Source of the DNA: Gari tellinella
Lineage: Eukaryota > Mollusca > Bivalvia > Cardiida > Psammobiidae
Length of the DNA stretch: 64,000 nt
NCBI GenBank assembly: GCA_922989275.2
Contig: OV277870.1
Span: 27,734,742 to 27,798,741, forward strand
Reading direction: 5' to 3'
A program made the translations under genes and the position numbers. Positions within the stretch are counted from its first letter, which is position 1. Each line of letters opens with the position of its first letter. The notes under the pieces are model-generated. The model saw only the letters and a program-made list of their open reading frames with translations, made no database searches and had not been told where the DNA came from. Shown one piece after another: positions 36,078 to 48,329 of this stretch.

Positions 36078-36476
36078 TACGGTCCAGACTGTTTAATTTT
36101 CATAAATAAGAGGTGGAAATCAAGAGAAAAAAAATTCGATTCCGAATACGTCTCATATCACGAGACGATACTGGATTTGTTCCATATTTATATATTAGAT
36201 TAGTCATTTTGATCCAAGGGATACATGGTCAAAATTTTCATTTTTATTTTGTTTTATATTGAAATTCCTATCAGCAAACAGCATAGACTCTGACCAGACG
36301 CCGCACATTGCGGCGTCTGGTCAGTGTCTACACTGTTTGCCTATGTCTCAAATATGGGATCGTGGGCACAAATTGGTTAATATTATTCGGTCCAGACTGC
36401 TTAATTTTCATATATAAGAGGTGGAAATCCGAGTAAAATCTTAATTCGATTCCAAATACATCTCATAGAACGGGAC
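36078..36476 (+). repeat. 308-bp-spaced direct duplication flanking a family A MITE
   Basis: GGTCCAGACTG ... AAGAGGTGGAAATC (from 36081) recurs from 36389, about 95 bp long on each side. The family A element lies exactly between, so the tandem unit is flank plus A element, with one A copy at the junction. Confidence 0.75.
36171..36380 (+). mobile_element. Family A MITE
   Basis: The body from TATTAGATTAGTCATTTTGAT to GGGCACAAATTGGTTAA is recognisable. The core at about 36275-36340 is complete (CGCCGCACATTGCGGCG). The left TTAA end has decayed. Confidence 0.8.
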
Positions 36477-36731
36477 GACAAACGAGTACTATTAACTATT
36501 ATCTCCTGTTATTGCAAATTGTATATGGCAAACATGTTTATGAAACATATTACACTGCAATATACATCGCTCATTCCTATTATCATGACCATAAACACAA
36601 GCAAATAGCAATAAAATGAAGAAATTGACAAGTCCAAGAAAATCTATCCATTAAAATAAGTTAAACGGAACATTGTTTGGAAACTTACCAGACGCCGATT
36701 AAATTTGACGCTGAACTACTCCGAATGGATG

Positions 36732-37070
36732 TACAGCGCTCCCTCTCTACAACGACACCCATTGTGAGACAAACATTGTGTGCGTTGTTCAGAGGGAGTC
36801 GTTACAGGGAGGGAAATTGGTTTACATCTGCAAACAGCTTGAATCCAGTTATCGTCGTCTGATCTGGATTTAAGTTGTTTGTCACCCGTCATTATATTTA
36901 TTCCATCAAAATGTAATTTTTAGAAAAAACCAGCATACGACAATTTGAAGCAGACGATCTTGCAGCAGTTAAAGTGTTAAACATTCTGCCTTTTTTGGGC
37001 ACAGCCGTTAGGGTCGTTGTAAGGAGGGAGTCGTTATTGGGAGGGCCGTTGTAGGGAGGTAACACTGTTA
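36732..37070 (-). mobile_element. Family C MITE, TA-flanked
   Basis: TA-CAGCGCTCCCTCTCTACAAC at the left, GTAGGGAGGTAACACTGT-TA at the right. The core at about 36835-36885 has lost its AGACGCCG left half (GAATCCAGTTATCGTCGTCTG). Reversed like the copy at 2826. Confidence 0.85.
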
Positions 37071-37139
37071 TAGTTTTGGCAGAAACGCGTGTATGTATAG
37101 GAAAGTGGAAAAACATTAGCGTGCTTTCCTCTAGCCGTC

Positions 37140-37879
37140 GATTATAAGGAAACATTTAAGAAAAGTATTGACAAATATATAGTATATTACATACTTGAAT
37201 GCAGAATTACCTAGCGTTACACTGTAAACTAACACGGTTATTTCTACAACCGAAACAATCCAGTTAGATTCCGAGTCCTCTGACGTCTTTTCATTTGGAA
37301 AACCCCTTCGCAACAGCGGTATTTTAGTCCAAAAGTTTTTGTGTTCAGATATATCTATAGATTATTCTTACTTTTCTGGAGTGCGGCCTAAAATTGGCTG
37401 ATTTAAACTTTTTCAAATGTCACAGATGTGGTTATCTTATTCATAGTTGTAATATTTAACAAGAATAAATATTGACCAAATCAAACCATCAAGCCCGGTA
37501 TTAGTTTATTTCCAAATTAAATGTTTAGATCGTAAATTCCTTCTGTACATCATTTGCGTTGGCATTTGTGGTGTCTGCTTGTCAAACTGTTGTATTCCTG
37601 AATATTATTCCTATAATAAATTCTCGAAAACTCGACGTTACCCGTATTTATTCAGATGAGTAGCTTTCGATGCCTCTTCTAACGTACAACATCAGATTTG
37701 CAAAGTTTAAACAGCAATACGTTATTTCAGATATGAATACGTTTGACTTAAACGATCTTGAGTTATCCATGATCGACTATATTTGGTAATGACGTGTGTC
37801 GTTATCACAAACCTCCACACTTTACCCATAACCTAATAAATACGCCCTTTTACACTTTTAATATATTCAATCTGTGAAA
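37140..37879. other. Gene-free stretch
   Basis: No repeat end, RNA or convincing frame recognised. Confidence 0.45.
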
Positions 37880-38720
37880 AAAATAGTTTCACTTAATGGG
37901 ACTTTCACATACACGATTCTTTCTTACAATTCCTTACACGTCGCCAACACGTATTAAATCATATGCATCAGTAAATGATCCGCTCATGTTCGTGAAAAAC
38001 TTGCAAGTTTTTGTAAGGATTCGTTGAAGAATATGACCATTATTTTATGTCAAAAAAGTGCATACGATTGTCCACGGAGTTATTATTCCGTAACTTACTC
38101 GTAAAAATCCGTTTAGTATCGCAAACCGGTTGTAACAGCATGTAATCTTACGTAAATAAACCCGCAAGGATCCGTAAATTGCCCGTAACGTGTTTGTATT
38201 TATCCGTTGTATTATCGTGGAGATTTTCCGTCAAACATTTTCTTAACCCTCAAAAAAGACTACAAACATTTAAGTGAAATATTATTTAAGTCATACCGAT
38301 GTTCTTTCGCTTCAAGCCAGTTGTCGAATGATGACACCTTGAAAATTGCATACATTTTGGTCCTATAAGGCAAATCGCGTGAGTGTACGTAAGTTACTCG
38401 TGACAACTCATAAAGGTGCCTTCACATACACAGATGTTTCTTACGAGAGTCTTTACGGATCTCAAAACCGTAGTCAATCGAAACCTTCCGTAAATAACTA
38501 GTAAATATCCGTAAACACATCGCAGATATACGCAAACAATTCCTTACCATCCGCAAAACTCGACGACAACCGTAAGCATCTGTAAATCGAGAATCGATTG
38601 TTTTGACTTCTTAAAAAACTTGTCTATGGTTTACCACGGATGGACTTTTCAGATAATAACTCGTAAATAATCATTAACAATCCGCAACTAATCAAAAACT
38701 GTTCGTAACAACACGTACAC
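37880..38720. repeat. CCGTAA-rich degenerate repeat tract
   Basis: Dense loose repetition of CCGTAA, CGTAAA and CGTAAT motifs from about 38020 to 38710. It has two internal starts sharing CTTTCACATACACGATTCTTTC (37902) and CCTTCACATACACAGATGTTTC (38419), about 520 bp apart. No open frame spans it. Confidence 0.55.
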
Positions 38721-38786
38721 CTAACATTTGCAAACACTTTACAACCAAATTTGTCCGCGCGTGACGCGAGCATTCATCATGACTGA

Positions 38787-41126
38787 TAGTAGAGGGCATT
38801 TACAGATTTTGGGGAACTAATTTGTACAGAAATGATTTTTGTGTTTTCATATGCTATGACATGAACCGAATAACAGAAAAAAAGTCCCAAGAAATCACAC
38901 GATGCGAAATATGATTTTTGGGGTAAAATGACTAAAACAATAAACGAAAATGCGAATTTTTGGAATTTCGCCACTATGACCATGGTTTTGAACAAAAAAG
39001 CTCCAACTTTTCAGATTATGCACATATTCCATTACACTCCAGGCTAGTACCACACCAGTTTAAGAAAAATTTTTTGGGGTAAAATTGTAAAAAATAAGTT
39101 AAAAAACACACATTTTTGGAATTTCGATACTGTGTCCTTAACTATGAAAAAAAATGTTCAAGTTTGAAATAATAGTTGCACACACCTTCTAAATCGAGTA
39201 AGTTTTTAGGTAAAGATAAATATTTGTTTTAAAAGAATGTGTTTTTATGGTAAAAATGTATTTAAAAAAAAAAACAAAAAAAACCCATGAATTTTTGAAG
39301 TTTATTTATTATGGCTTTAATATGAATATAAATGCTCCAACTCAATACGTTACACAAAATGTTCTATTAAATAAAGATAAAAAAGATCATTACCAGATAG
39401 AAAATGAAATATTATTTAAAAACAAATATATTTTTGGGTAAAACCTTAGAGAATTCCTAAAAATCAGGATTTTAGGAGTTTTTTTTCCAGTGGCTTTGAA
39501 TATGAATCATTTAGCTCTAAATCTTCATGCAAGATACATATTCCATTTAAATGTTATAAATTACTTGTAAGAATACCTGCATGCTTGAATAAAAGTTTAT
39601 TTTGTCAGTGAAAATGAATTTAGTTAAATGAACACACGTTAAGATCTTGTAGTAGAGGGCATTTAAAAAATATTGGGGGAAAAAATGCACAGAAATGATT
39701 TTGTGTTTTCATATGCTCCAATATGTACCGAATAACAAAAAAAAAATCAAGGAAAATCAAACAATGCGAAATCCGATTTTTTGGGGTAAAATGATTGAAT
39801 TGATAAACAAAAATGATAATATTTGGAAATTCCAGACTGTGATCCTGGGTGTTAACATAAAGGCTCCAAATCTACAAATTAGACTGAATGTTACATGCAC
39901 TGTCAAATAGTACTAATTGGGATACATAAACCTTTCAAAAAAATGGTTCTTTTTGGGTGAAAATCATGAAAATTTTAAACAAAAACCAAATTTTTGGAGA
40001 TTTTAGTAGAGATTACCTGATGTCAAACACGAAAATAAGCACATAAATTGTTTATATGGTAGAGCATGTACCAAATAATAGAAGCAAAATCTAGGAAAAT
40101 CAATCTATACGAAATATGTTTGTTTGAGGCAAAATTGTTGAAATAGTAAATGAAAACGCTAATTTTAGGGATTTCAGTACTGTGTCGTTGGTTATCAATA
40201 TAAAAGCTCCAAATTTACAGGCTAGATACTTATACATCTCTATTGTGAAAAGTATTATTAAGGATAAATAAAATTTTGAATTATGAAGTTTGGGATAAAA
40301 ATGTTGATATAATAAATGAAAACGCAAATTTTTGGAATTTCCCTACTGTGAACGTGGATATCAATATAAATGCACCAAATAAGCAGGTTAGACAAAAAAT
40401 CATTTTAACTGTGTAATGGTACTAGTAAGGAAAAATAAAACTTTCAAAAAACTGATTTTTGGGTTTAAATTGTCAAAATATTAAACCAAAATCACCAATT
40501 TTGGGGATTTTTGTAGACGCTCATTATCCCTGCCATCAAAATCAAAATTGATTTATGCGTTATTATATGCTTTAATATGTACAAATTAATAGAAAAATAA
40601 TCTAGGAAAATCGAACAATACCAAATATGTTTTTTGGGTAAATAAAATGTAAATGGGCTTTATTTAGGATTTTACTTCTGTGGTGGTGGCTATTAAAACG
40701 AAAGCTCCAAATCTACAGGTTAAACGAATACTCAATTGCACTGTGGAATGGTACTTATAAAGATGAATAAAACTGTCAAAAAACTGATTTATGCAGTTAA
40801 GTTGTTATAATAATTAAACAAAAAACACCAATTTTCGAGATTTTAGCAGAGATCTCCTGGTCTGAAAACTCCAAATAAAGCCTTAAGCAAATAAAGGGAA
40901 AAGCGTTGAGAGTTGATTTATGTGTTTGAGTATGTTTCAACATGAATTAAATAACAGCAAAATAAAGGGAAATCCAACAAAGCCAAATACATATATGTCA
41001 TTTCGAAGTAAACTGGTTAAAAAATTAGTTTCAATGTGATTTTTTGAAATTTCCACAACATGGCTTTAGATATAAATGTAAAAGCTTCAAATGTACAGGT
41101 AAGACACAATATACTTTGTACTGTAG
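38787..41126 (+). repeat. Left arm of the foldback-like element
   Basis: Sub-repeat landmarks CAGAAATGATTTTTGTG / GATTTATGYGTT recur near 38827, 39690, 40549 and 40913. The terminal TAGTAGAGGGCATTTA is repeated internally at 39651, showing that arm ends were duplicated inside the arm. Confidence 0.75.
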
Positions 41127-41134
41127 GCTATAAT

Positions 41135-41318
41135 CACTCTGATTTGGGTCCTCACTATTTGCCAATGATATATATTCTCGTTCCGCATACAATTAGGGTT
41201 AAGTAACAACCTATATTCGTTTCACACACAATAAGGGTTAAAAGACAGCATTTTGATAATTAAACCAATGTACTAGCTTAGAAGCAACATTTAAAATGCC
41301 ACTTGTCAAATCAGAGTG
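41135..41318. repeat. Inverted repeat in the element's middle
   Basis: CACTCTGATTTG (41135-41146) faces CAAATCAGAGTG (41307-41318). Between them the motif AATTAGGGTTAAGTAACA / AATAAGGGTTAAAAGACA occurs twice. It could be a small MITE nested in the middle region. Confidence 0.45.
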
Positions 41319-42289
41319 TGCACTGATAGTAGGCAATAAGCACCACAAAAAGAATATTGACTGTTATTGACCTGGTGATATATATACTATAAGTTATTTC
41401 ATATACATGTATATATAGTAAGCACTGTTAGATCAATTAATTACATTAATTACAATGTATGCCCAATGTGCGTATACTATGATTTGCTGATATTCACACA
41501 GTTGTCAGATTCCATTATGACAGCTCAAAGTACAGGATAGCTCATGTCTATTTGTTTCCAACCAACACCAGAACCAACCAGTATCGTGCAGAAAATCCAA
41601 CAATGCAGAAAAGTGTTCGTTTATGTTTTGATTTCTTTTATTGGTGGAGGGGGTGTATTTTTTCAAATCACTATAATATATTTTTGAGCTTGTTATGTGT
41701 AATTTTGGATAAACTAGTTGCAGATCTCATTTGAAAGGACTGTGTCAAGCCTACGTTATGTTTCCAATAACTAATTCGCATATTGTGTGTACCTATAACC
41801 GAACATTTTCCTTTAAAACTTGACACGAGGACATCTGAAATGCTGATCTCCCTTATAAATGGACTCGGCCACCCTGGGACATATCAGACCTAGTTGTTTG
41901 ACCTTAGTAATGAATTTCAAAACAAATTCAAAATAGTAGTTATCCTTACTTATAAAAGTCTCCATTCATATATTTGTCTTAACTATATTTTTAAGTTTTA
42001 TATTCATGTTATATTGCTGTAACAATGTACTCAATATACTTTCAAATGGATTTGGAGCTTTTCTAATCATATTAATTGTCATAATATATACATTAAAAAT
42101 GTGCCCTATTTAAGTTTACCATTTAATTAAAACTTTTAATCAATTAAACTCTTTGATTTATCTTCACTTGAACTAAGCTACATTAAAATGGTGTATGTGT
42201 GTAAGTTATAGACCTTGAACGTATAGTTTGATGTCTAAGGTCACAGTATAGTGAAGTGAAAAGATATGGGTTTTCATTTAACTATTTAC

Positions 42290-44302
42290 ATTTTTTACCC
42301 CCCCCCCCAAAAAAAAAAAAAAATCAGATTTTTAAACCTTAGTTCATCCTAATAAGTACAAGGCTACAGTACACAGTAATATGTACCTTACCTGTAAATT
42401 TGTAGCTTCTATATTCTCGTCTAAGTCCATGTGTGGAATTTCCAAAAACTCGCATTTACATTAATTGTTTTAATCAGTTTACCCCAAAATTTATATTTGG
42501 CTTTGTTGGATTTTCCTAGATTATTTTACAAACAAGAATTGATGATTTTGGTTTAATATTTTGACAATTTTACCCCGAAAAACAGTTTTTTGACACCTTC
42601 ATTTATCCTAACAAGGACCATTCTGAAGTAGACATGAGTTTTTGTCTAGCCCGGATATTTGGAGTTTTTATATTGATATCCATGGTCACAGAAGGGAAAT
42701 TCCAAAAAATAGCTTTTTCAGTTATTATTTCAACCATTTTATCCAAAATCATATTTCGGATTCTTTGATTTCCCTACATTATTTGTCTGTTATTTGGTAC
42801 ACATTGAAACATAATTGCTGATAAATCAATTCTGTGCATATTTTCCTTTATTTTGATTTCAATGTCAAAATCTGTCAACAATCCCAAAAATATGAAATTT
42901 TGGTTTAATAATTTTACCATTTTACCCCAATAATCTTTTGTTTTAAGTTGTGTTCATCCTACCTAGAGCCATTCCATGGTAGACATGAATATGTGAGCAT
43001 ACTGTAGATTTGGACCTTTTATATTGATATCCTCGATCACAGAAGGGAAATCCCAAAAATTAGCGATTTAAGTTATTATTTCAACCATTTTACCCAAAAT
43101 AATATTTTGCATAGTTTGATTTTCATAGACTTTTTGTCTGTTATTTGGTACATATTTAAGCAAATAATAACATATAAATCAACTCTGTGCACCATTTCCT
43201 TTATTTCCTTTTTGATATCAGGGTCTGTTTGAAATCTTCAACATTTGTGATTTTGGTTTAATATTTTGACAATTTCACCCCAAAAATCATTTTTTTGAAC
43301 ATTTTATTTATCTTAACAAGAACCATTCCAAAGCTGACATGAACATTTGTCTAGCCTGTAGATTTCGAGCTTTTATATCGATATTCTCGATCACAGCAGG
43401 GAAATCCCCAAAATTAGCGATTTAAGTTATTATTTCAACCATTTTACCCAAAAAACATAGTTTGCATTGTTTGATTTTCATAGACTTTTTGTCTATCATT
43501 TGGAACATATTTAAGCAAATAATAACATATAAATCAATTCTGTGTACCATTTCCTTTATTTCCTTTTTGATGTCAGGGTCTGTTTGAAATTCTCAAAATT
43601 TGGGATTTTGGTTCAATATTTTGACAATTTCACCCCAAAAATCAGTTTTTTGAAAATTTTATTTATCTTAACAAGTACTATTCCACAGCTGACATGAACA
43701 TTTGTCTAGCCTGTAGATTTGGAGCTTTTATATCGATATCCTTGATCACAGCAGGGAAATCCCCAATATTAGCGATTTCAGTTATTATTTCAACCATTTT
43801 ACCAAAAAATCATAGTTTTCATTATTAAATTTTCCTAGACTTTTTGTCAGTTATTTGGAACATATTTAAGCAAATTATAACATATAAATCAACTTTGTGC
43901 ACCATTTCCTTTATTTGATTTTAGATGTCACGGTCTGTTTGAATTCTTCAAAATTTGTGATTTTGGTTTAATATTTTGACAATTTCACCCCAAAAATTAG
44001 TTTTTTTAAAATGTTACATATCTTAACAAGTACCATTCCATAGTTTACATGAATATTTGTCTAGCCTGTAAATTTCGAGCTTTTATATTGATTTGTACGA
44101 TCGCAGTTTGGAAATCCCAAAAAATCGTGCTTTTACATATTATTTCAGCCATTTTACCCCAAAAATCATATTTCGCATCGTGTGATTTCTTGGGACTTTT
44201 TTTCTGTTATTCGGTTCATGTCGTAGCATATGAGGGCACAAAAATCATTTTGTACAAATTAGTTCCTTTATTTGTGTTTTTGACGCTAAATGCCCTCTAC
44301 TA
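42290..44302 (-). repeat. Right arm, ~355-bp sub-repeats
   Basis: ACCATTTCCTTTATTT begins at 43191, 43546 and 43901, giving a 355-bp period, with an older unit upstream. Each unit carries ATTTTACCCCAAAAATCA-type blocks, mirroring the left arm. The inner boundary is a C-run followed by an A-run (42299-42322). Confidence 0.8.
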
Positions 44303-44464
44303 TGACTGTAAATGTGGCTCTAACCTTATTTGAGCATCTATTCAAACAGTGTACATCTGATTGACTTGTCCCGAGAAAACAGTGTAGACTTGGGACAAAT
44401 AAAGATCCTTCTGGTACTGGTCCATTATATTAATCAATTTGCAATATTAAATTGCGATCTTAGA

Positions 44465-44825
44465 TACAGCGCTCCCTCTCTACAACGGCCCTCCCAACAA
44501 CGACTCCCTCCTTACAACGACTCTTGCCGCTGTCCCCAAAACAAGACAATTATATGCCTAATACTTTCGCTTCTGCAATATCGTCTGCTTAAAACTGTCG
44601 TCTGCTGTTTTCTCAAAGTTACATATTCGACATTTTGACAGAAAAAACTTAATGGCGAGTGACAAACAGCTTAAATACAGATCAGACGGCGCGTTACGCG
44701 TCGTCTGATCTGGATTCAAGCTGTTTGCAATGTAAGCAAATTTCCCTCTCTATAACGACTCCCTCCGAACAACGCACACAATCTTTGTCTCCCACTGGAT
44801 ATCGTTGTAGAGAGGGAGCGCTGTA
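44465..44825 (+). mobile_element. Family C MITE, TA-flanked, near consensus
   Basis: TA-CAGCGCTCCCTCTCTACAAC at the left, AGAGAGGGAGCGCTG-TA at the right, 361 bp including the TAs. The core at about 44664-44730 is intact (GGCGCGTTACGCGTC centre). The best model copy for family C. Confidence 0.9.
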
Positions 44826-45294
44826 GTTACAAACATTGACTAAATCAAAGGTTAATTTTTTATCACATCTATTAAATAAAAAATCAATAATAGGATATTG
44901 CAGATATTGCATAAAATGAATTAATGAATCTAAATATTTAAATACTGTCATATCAAAGATGATCATTAACGTGAAAGGTTATACAGCTCGTATTAATTTA
45001 CATAAGTTACTGATTTCCGATTGAGTTTGTCTTGAAAAATGACAAACATGTGTTAAATTGTGTCTGTTTTATCGAACTTGCCAGTGTAAACGTCCAAAAC
45101 ATTTTATTTAACGAGACCGATTTGAATACAGTTGACATTTCAAGTAATAGAGTTATGTTCATATTTTAGTGAGAGAAAAGGACCACCATCACTTTCAGTG
45201 CTGCAGTATCGTCTGTTTACACACTACTCCCTGCATTTGTTCAAAAACAGATTAGTAAAAGTATGGCTTTCAAATCACTATAAAATGAATTGAA

Positions 45295-45352
45295 AACTAT
45301 TCCGATGCAGCTGAATAAAGCATTGGATCAGGATCCAAATGTTTTACAGGTT
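45295..45352. repeat. Core remnant
   Basis: CAGCTGAATAAAGCATTGGATC, AGGATCCAAATGTTTTACAGG: right arm of the core only. Confidence 0.3.
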
Positions 45353-45752
45353 ATAGTCTATCGTGCTCAGCACTCCAAGGGTGTAACTAGAACTAATTCA
45401 GCCGCTTACTTATGGATTTATGCACATACATTCGGATTTGCAATTTCAACTAAGCACTTGAAATAGAATACGTTTCAGCAATTTTCATGAAGGGCATTTT
45501 AAAGTTCAAATGTTAAAACCAAGGAGAGTGTTCCTTAAATCATGCTACTGTTTTATTGACATGTTATAAACTTGTCATATTATATCTTTATTATTGAGTA
45601 CACACAGATATCACAAATAAATAAACCAATACATATTCATGAATCGTTTAAAATCGCCAAACACAACCTTATTTGCATCACACTCTGGGGTAATTTGTTT
45701 GTTTTATTCCAAGACGTTAAACTTGGGTTTTAATTCTTTTTATTATACAAAC

Positions 45753-45911
45753 GGAATATTACTATACTTTGCATATCTTATGCACCGGATCACTCGAGTT
45801 GTGTGTATAAAGGCTATATCCAACGAGACCGAAGGTCGAGTTTGATATAGCCTTTACACACACAACGAGAGTGATCCGGTGCATAAGATATGCAAAGTAT
45901 AGTAATGTTCC
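45753..45911. mobile_element. Long hairpin, foldback MITE type
   Basis: About 72-base arms (GGAATATTACTATACTTTGC ... AGGCTATATCCAAC) pair with only about five mismatches. The tip is CGAGACCGAAGGTCGAG. The largest near-perfect hairpin in the window. Confidence 0.8.
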
Positions 45912-46361
45912 TTTTATTATATACCTCATATAATAATAATAAAATAAAAAAGGATAGAAATGTTTCGAGCTATTTTCTATGCCCCTGTAGTGTGTAAAGT
46001 AGTTCCGAACTTCCGACTACACAGTAAACGTTCTTTTCCCATTACACAAGGTACATGGGTTATACGGAATTTTCAATCCGTCAAGGTGTATTTGTTCGAT
46101 AAAATACGGAAATATTTCGGGCAGAACATTGGTAGGTATATAATAGAATTAAATAGCAGGCTCACATACTCCTGATCAGACGACACTTAACACGACCGCA
46201 ATGCAGTTATAGTCAGGACTAGTATTCTAATTTCTAAAACAAGGTAAATAACGAATATTCAGTGATAAATATACCCAAATCAATCCACCATTAATAACTC
46301 ATCTTATCTCGTTTAAAAACTGTTTGAAATTTTTATCGGTTTCTTGAGTGTACACGCATAT

Positions 46362-46618
46362 GTTAACCCGTTACTTCATAAATACGCCATTTGGCGCCTC
46401 CATTTTATTCCTCTACTAAAGAAAATAGTTCCAATTAATACAGTAATAAATATGTATAATATATACGAAATATGTTCTATTTTCTAGCAGATGGTAGCTT
46501 AAAGCAGGCTGAAAGTAAAGCAGAATGCGCCTCATGACGCATTCTGCTTTACTTTCAACCTGCTTTAAGTAGTTACCTATTATCAATACTAGAAATAGAT
46601 TATGCGGTAATCGGGTAA
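46362..46618. mobile_element. Family G MITE, TTAA-class
   Basis: Starts TTAACCCGTTACTTC, ends near TAATCGGGTAA. Central hairpin at about 46495-46572: CTTAAAGCAGGCTGAAAGTA with its mirror TTACTTTCAACCTGCTTTAAG. Shares the AAGAAAATAGTTC and ACAGTAAT blocks with 57223-57441. Its hairpin resembles that of TA-class family F. Confidence 0.7.
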
Positions 46619-47354
46619 ACTCTAATCCAGGCGTATTATCGTCTGCTGTGAAGTAGTCGTCTAAAAAGTGTTAAATCTATAAATGCAGCTATGTTTGAAT
46701 AAATAATCCCAAAGCCAAAAAAGTAGCATGGCATTTAATAATTCATTTTTGATGACAAAGACAACACATTGATAAGTAATTTAAAACGATCGCGGCTGTT
46801 TCTTCGTTGTGTATGTGTTTTAATAAAATTCAAATTTTCTTTTTCTTTTTTCAAAAAGTAAGAGTTGCTTAATATATAGGCCCAATCATACAAACCAATA
46901 AAATGAAATATAGGTTCCCCGAATTTGGGTTGTCCTATAAAAGCTGGAAATTGTTCGTCACTTAGGTCTTTTATGGGTAAATGTTGTTAAACTGTTAAAA
47001 ATTACCCTCGTTACTACGACATTTTTGGAAAGTTAAAAACTTACTGTCAGCCATAAATAACTATAAGGAGGAGTTCTTGTCTATGTTACATTACATGGAA
47101 AAAGTAAAGGACAATGGAGATGCCTGTTCGAGTTTACACCGTTTGCCTTACTATTTCTCATTTTGGTAAAATTATGCCAATTACCTATATAAACACATAT
47201 TCATTATTTAGGAGAAAACGGTTTAAGTTAAATAATTTATAAAATGCATAATGTGAAAATAATTGTCAAGATTCGAGTCTGTGCGGCTAGGGCACACTTT
47301 ATTAACAGCAATCGTAATACATTGTATATATCAAATGAGAGAGCCGTGCGAATG
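46619..47354. other. Gene-free stretch
   Basis: Nothing recognised. Confidence 0.45.
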
Positions 47355-47578
47355 TTAACTCATTTGCGCCCAGTGGAGTCTTCCATGTTTTATATTGGAT
47401 TAGTCCATTTTTTATCAAAGGGATGTCTGTTAAAAATGTTGTTTTCATTTTGTTTAATAATGGAATTCAAATCAGCAAATAATGTAGACACTGATCAGAC
47501 GCCGCATAATGCGGCGTCTGATCAGAGTCTACACTGTTTTCCGATGTCCCACATATGGGATCGTGGGCACAAATATGG
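47355..47578 (+). mobile_element. Family A MITE, near consensus
   Basis: TTAACTCATTTGCGCCCAGTG at the left, ATGGGATCGTGGGCACAAAT at the right. The core at about 47484-47545 is perfect at its heart (GACGCCGCATAATGCGGCGTC). The 139-codon frame over it is a by-product. Confidence 0.85.
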
Positions 47579-47694
47579 TAATGAAAGTGCGTGTTCTCTC
47601 TTATGTGTTCACTCATTGCCGTTCTTCATAAATACCTTTTCTTGCAGTAGTTCTGTGGAATAATTGTCATGGGGAATTATTCTGTGCATTTGAT

Positions 47695-47930
47695 TGAGAG
47701 TATCCCTCTGCGATCTTTATAAGGAACGCAGGTTGGTGGTTTGATCCCATGTGTTGTTTCGCAACGAATGATATTAGCCAAAATCATTTTTCCTGAAATC
47801 ATCACCATCATATCTCATTATCCCTCATCACTCTGTGGCGCTTTATAACATATTTCGTTTTGCTGTGCCGTAATCTCCACTCATCTATCAATCCACTGCT
47901 GTTCAGGGTATGCGTAGACAGTAAATAAAA
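47695..47930 (+). mobile_element. SINE-like repeat H
   Basis: A box B-like GGTTTGATCCC lies at about 47738. The body then reads CGCAACGAATGATATTAGCC, CATCTCATTATCCCTCATC, GTGGCGCTTTATA and GCTGTGCCGTAATCTCC. A reversed copy lies at 59495-59640 and a 3' fragment at 62865-62938. Box A not identified, so the tRNA origin is tentative. A GATACAA tandem (47935-47955) follows. Confidence 0.55.
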
Positions 47931-48093
47931 GTTACAAGATACAAGATACAAGACACTTTATTTATAGTCGGGTGTTTTCACAACATAATTATATAACATT
48001 AGCTAAAAGCTATTTACCGACATAATAACATAAGTTTCTTAACAATAAAATTAACTTAAAGTTATAGGAGAGGTAAATGAGATTGTGCGCGAT

Positions 48094-48329
48094 TTAACCA
48101 TTTCACTCTAAATGGCGCCAAAATGCGCATTTGAAACCAGTAGTTGAGCTGCTTAACGCGGCGTCTGATCAGGATCCATACTGTTCGGCATTATTTTTGA
48201 AAAGTGTTCAGTCATGCTGCCTTAAACTTAACTTTGCAACAATATTGAAGACAACAATATTGACGATGACGGCTATATTGCGGTGAAGGTGTAAACATTC
48301 ACGATATATTTGGTCATGAAAGGGTTATA
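48094..48329 (-). mobile_element. Family D MITE, half core
   Basis: TTAACCATTTCACTCTAAATGG at the left, GGTCATGAAAGGGTTA at the right. The core keeps only its right half (ACGCGGCGTCTGATCAGGATC). Confidence 0.75.

Larger units (their letters stand above)
38787..44302. mobile_element. 5.5-kb foldback-like element with long inverted arms
   Basis: The left end TAGTAGAGGGCATTTA and its mirror TAAATGCCCTCTACTA (right) bound the element. Flanks TGACTGA (38780-38786) and TGACTGT (44303-44309) look like a 6-7-bp target duplication. Arms run about 38787-41126 and 42290-44302 and consist of many diverged sub-repeats with the TTTTTGGGGTAAAAT motif. Between them lie ~1.15 kb of other sequence without a recognisable transposase. 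The architecture resembles foldback elements (family knowledge). It is moved by an unknown enzyme. Confidence 0.8.

Noticed and set aside
42299..42322. Poly(A) tail of a retroposed gene
   Set aside because: The C-run/A-run lies at the inner edge of a foldback arm and is not preceded by any coding or SINE-like sequence.
38787..44302. LTR retrotransposon
   Set aside because: Terminal repeats are inverted, not direct; no primer-binding site, polypurine tract or polyprotein.
45753..45911. microRNA precursor
   Set aside because: Arms of ~72 bases pair almost perfectly with few bulges, as in foldback MITEs, and other hairpins of the same style are present.
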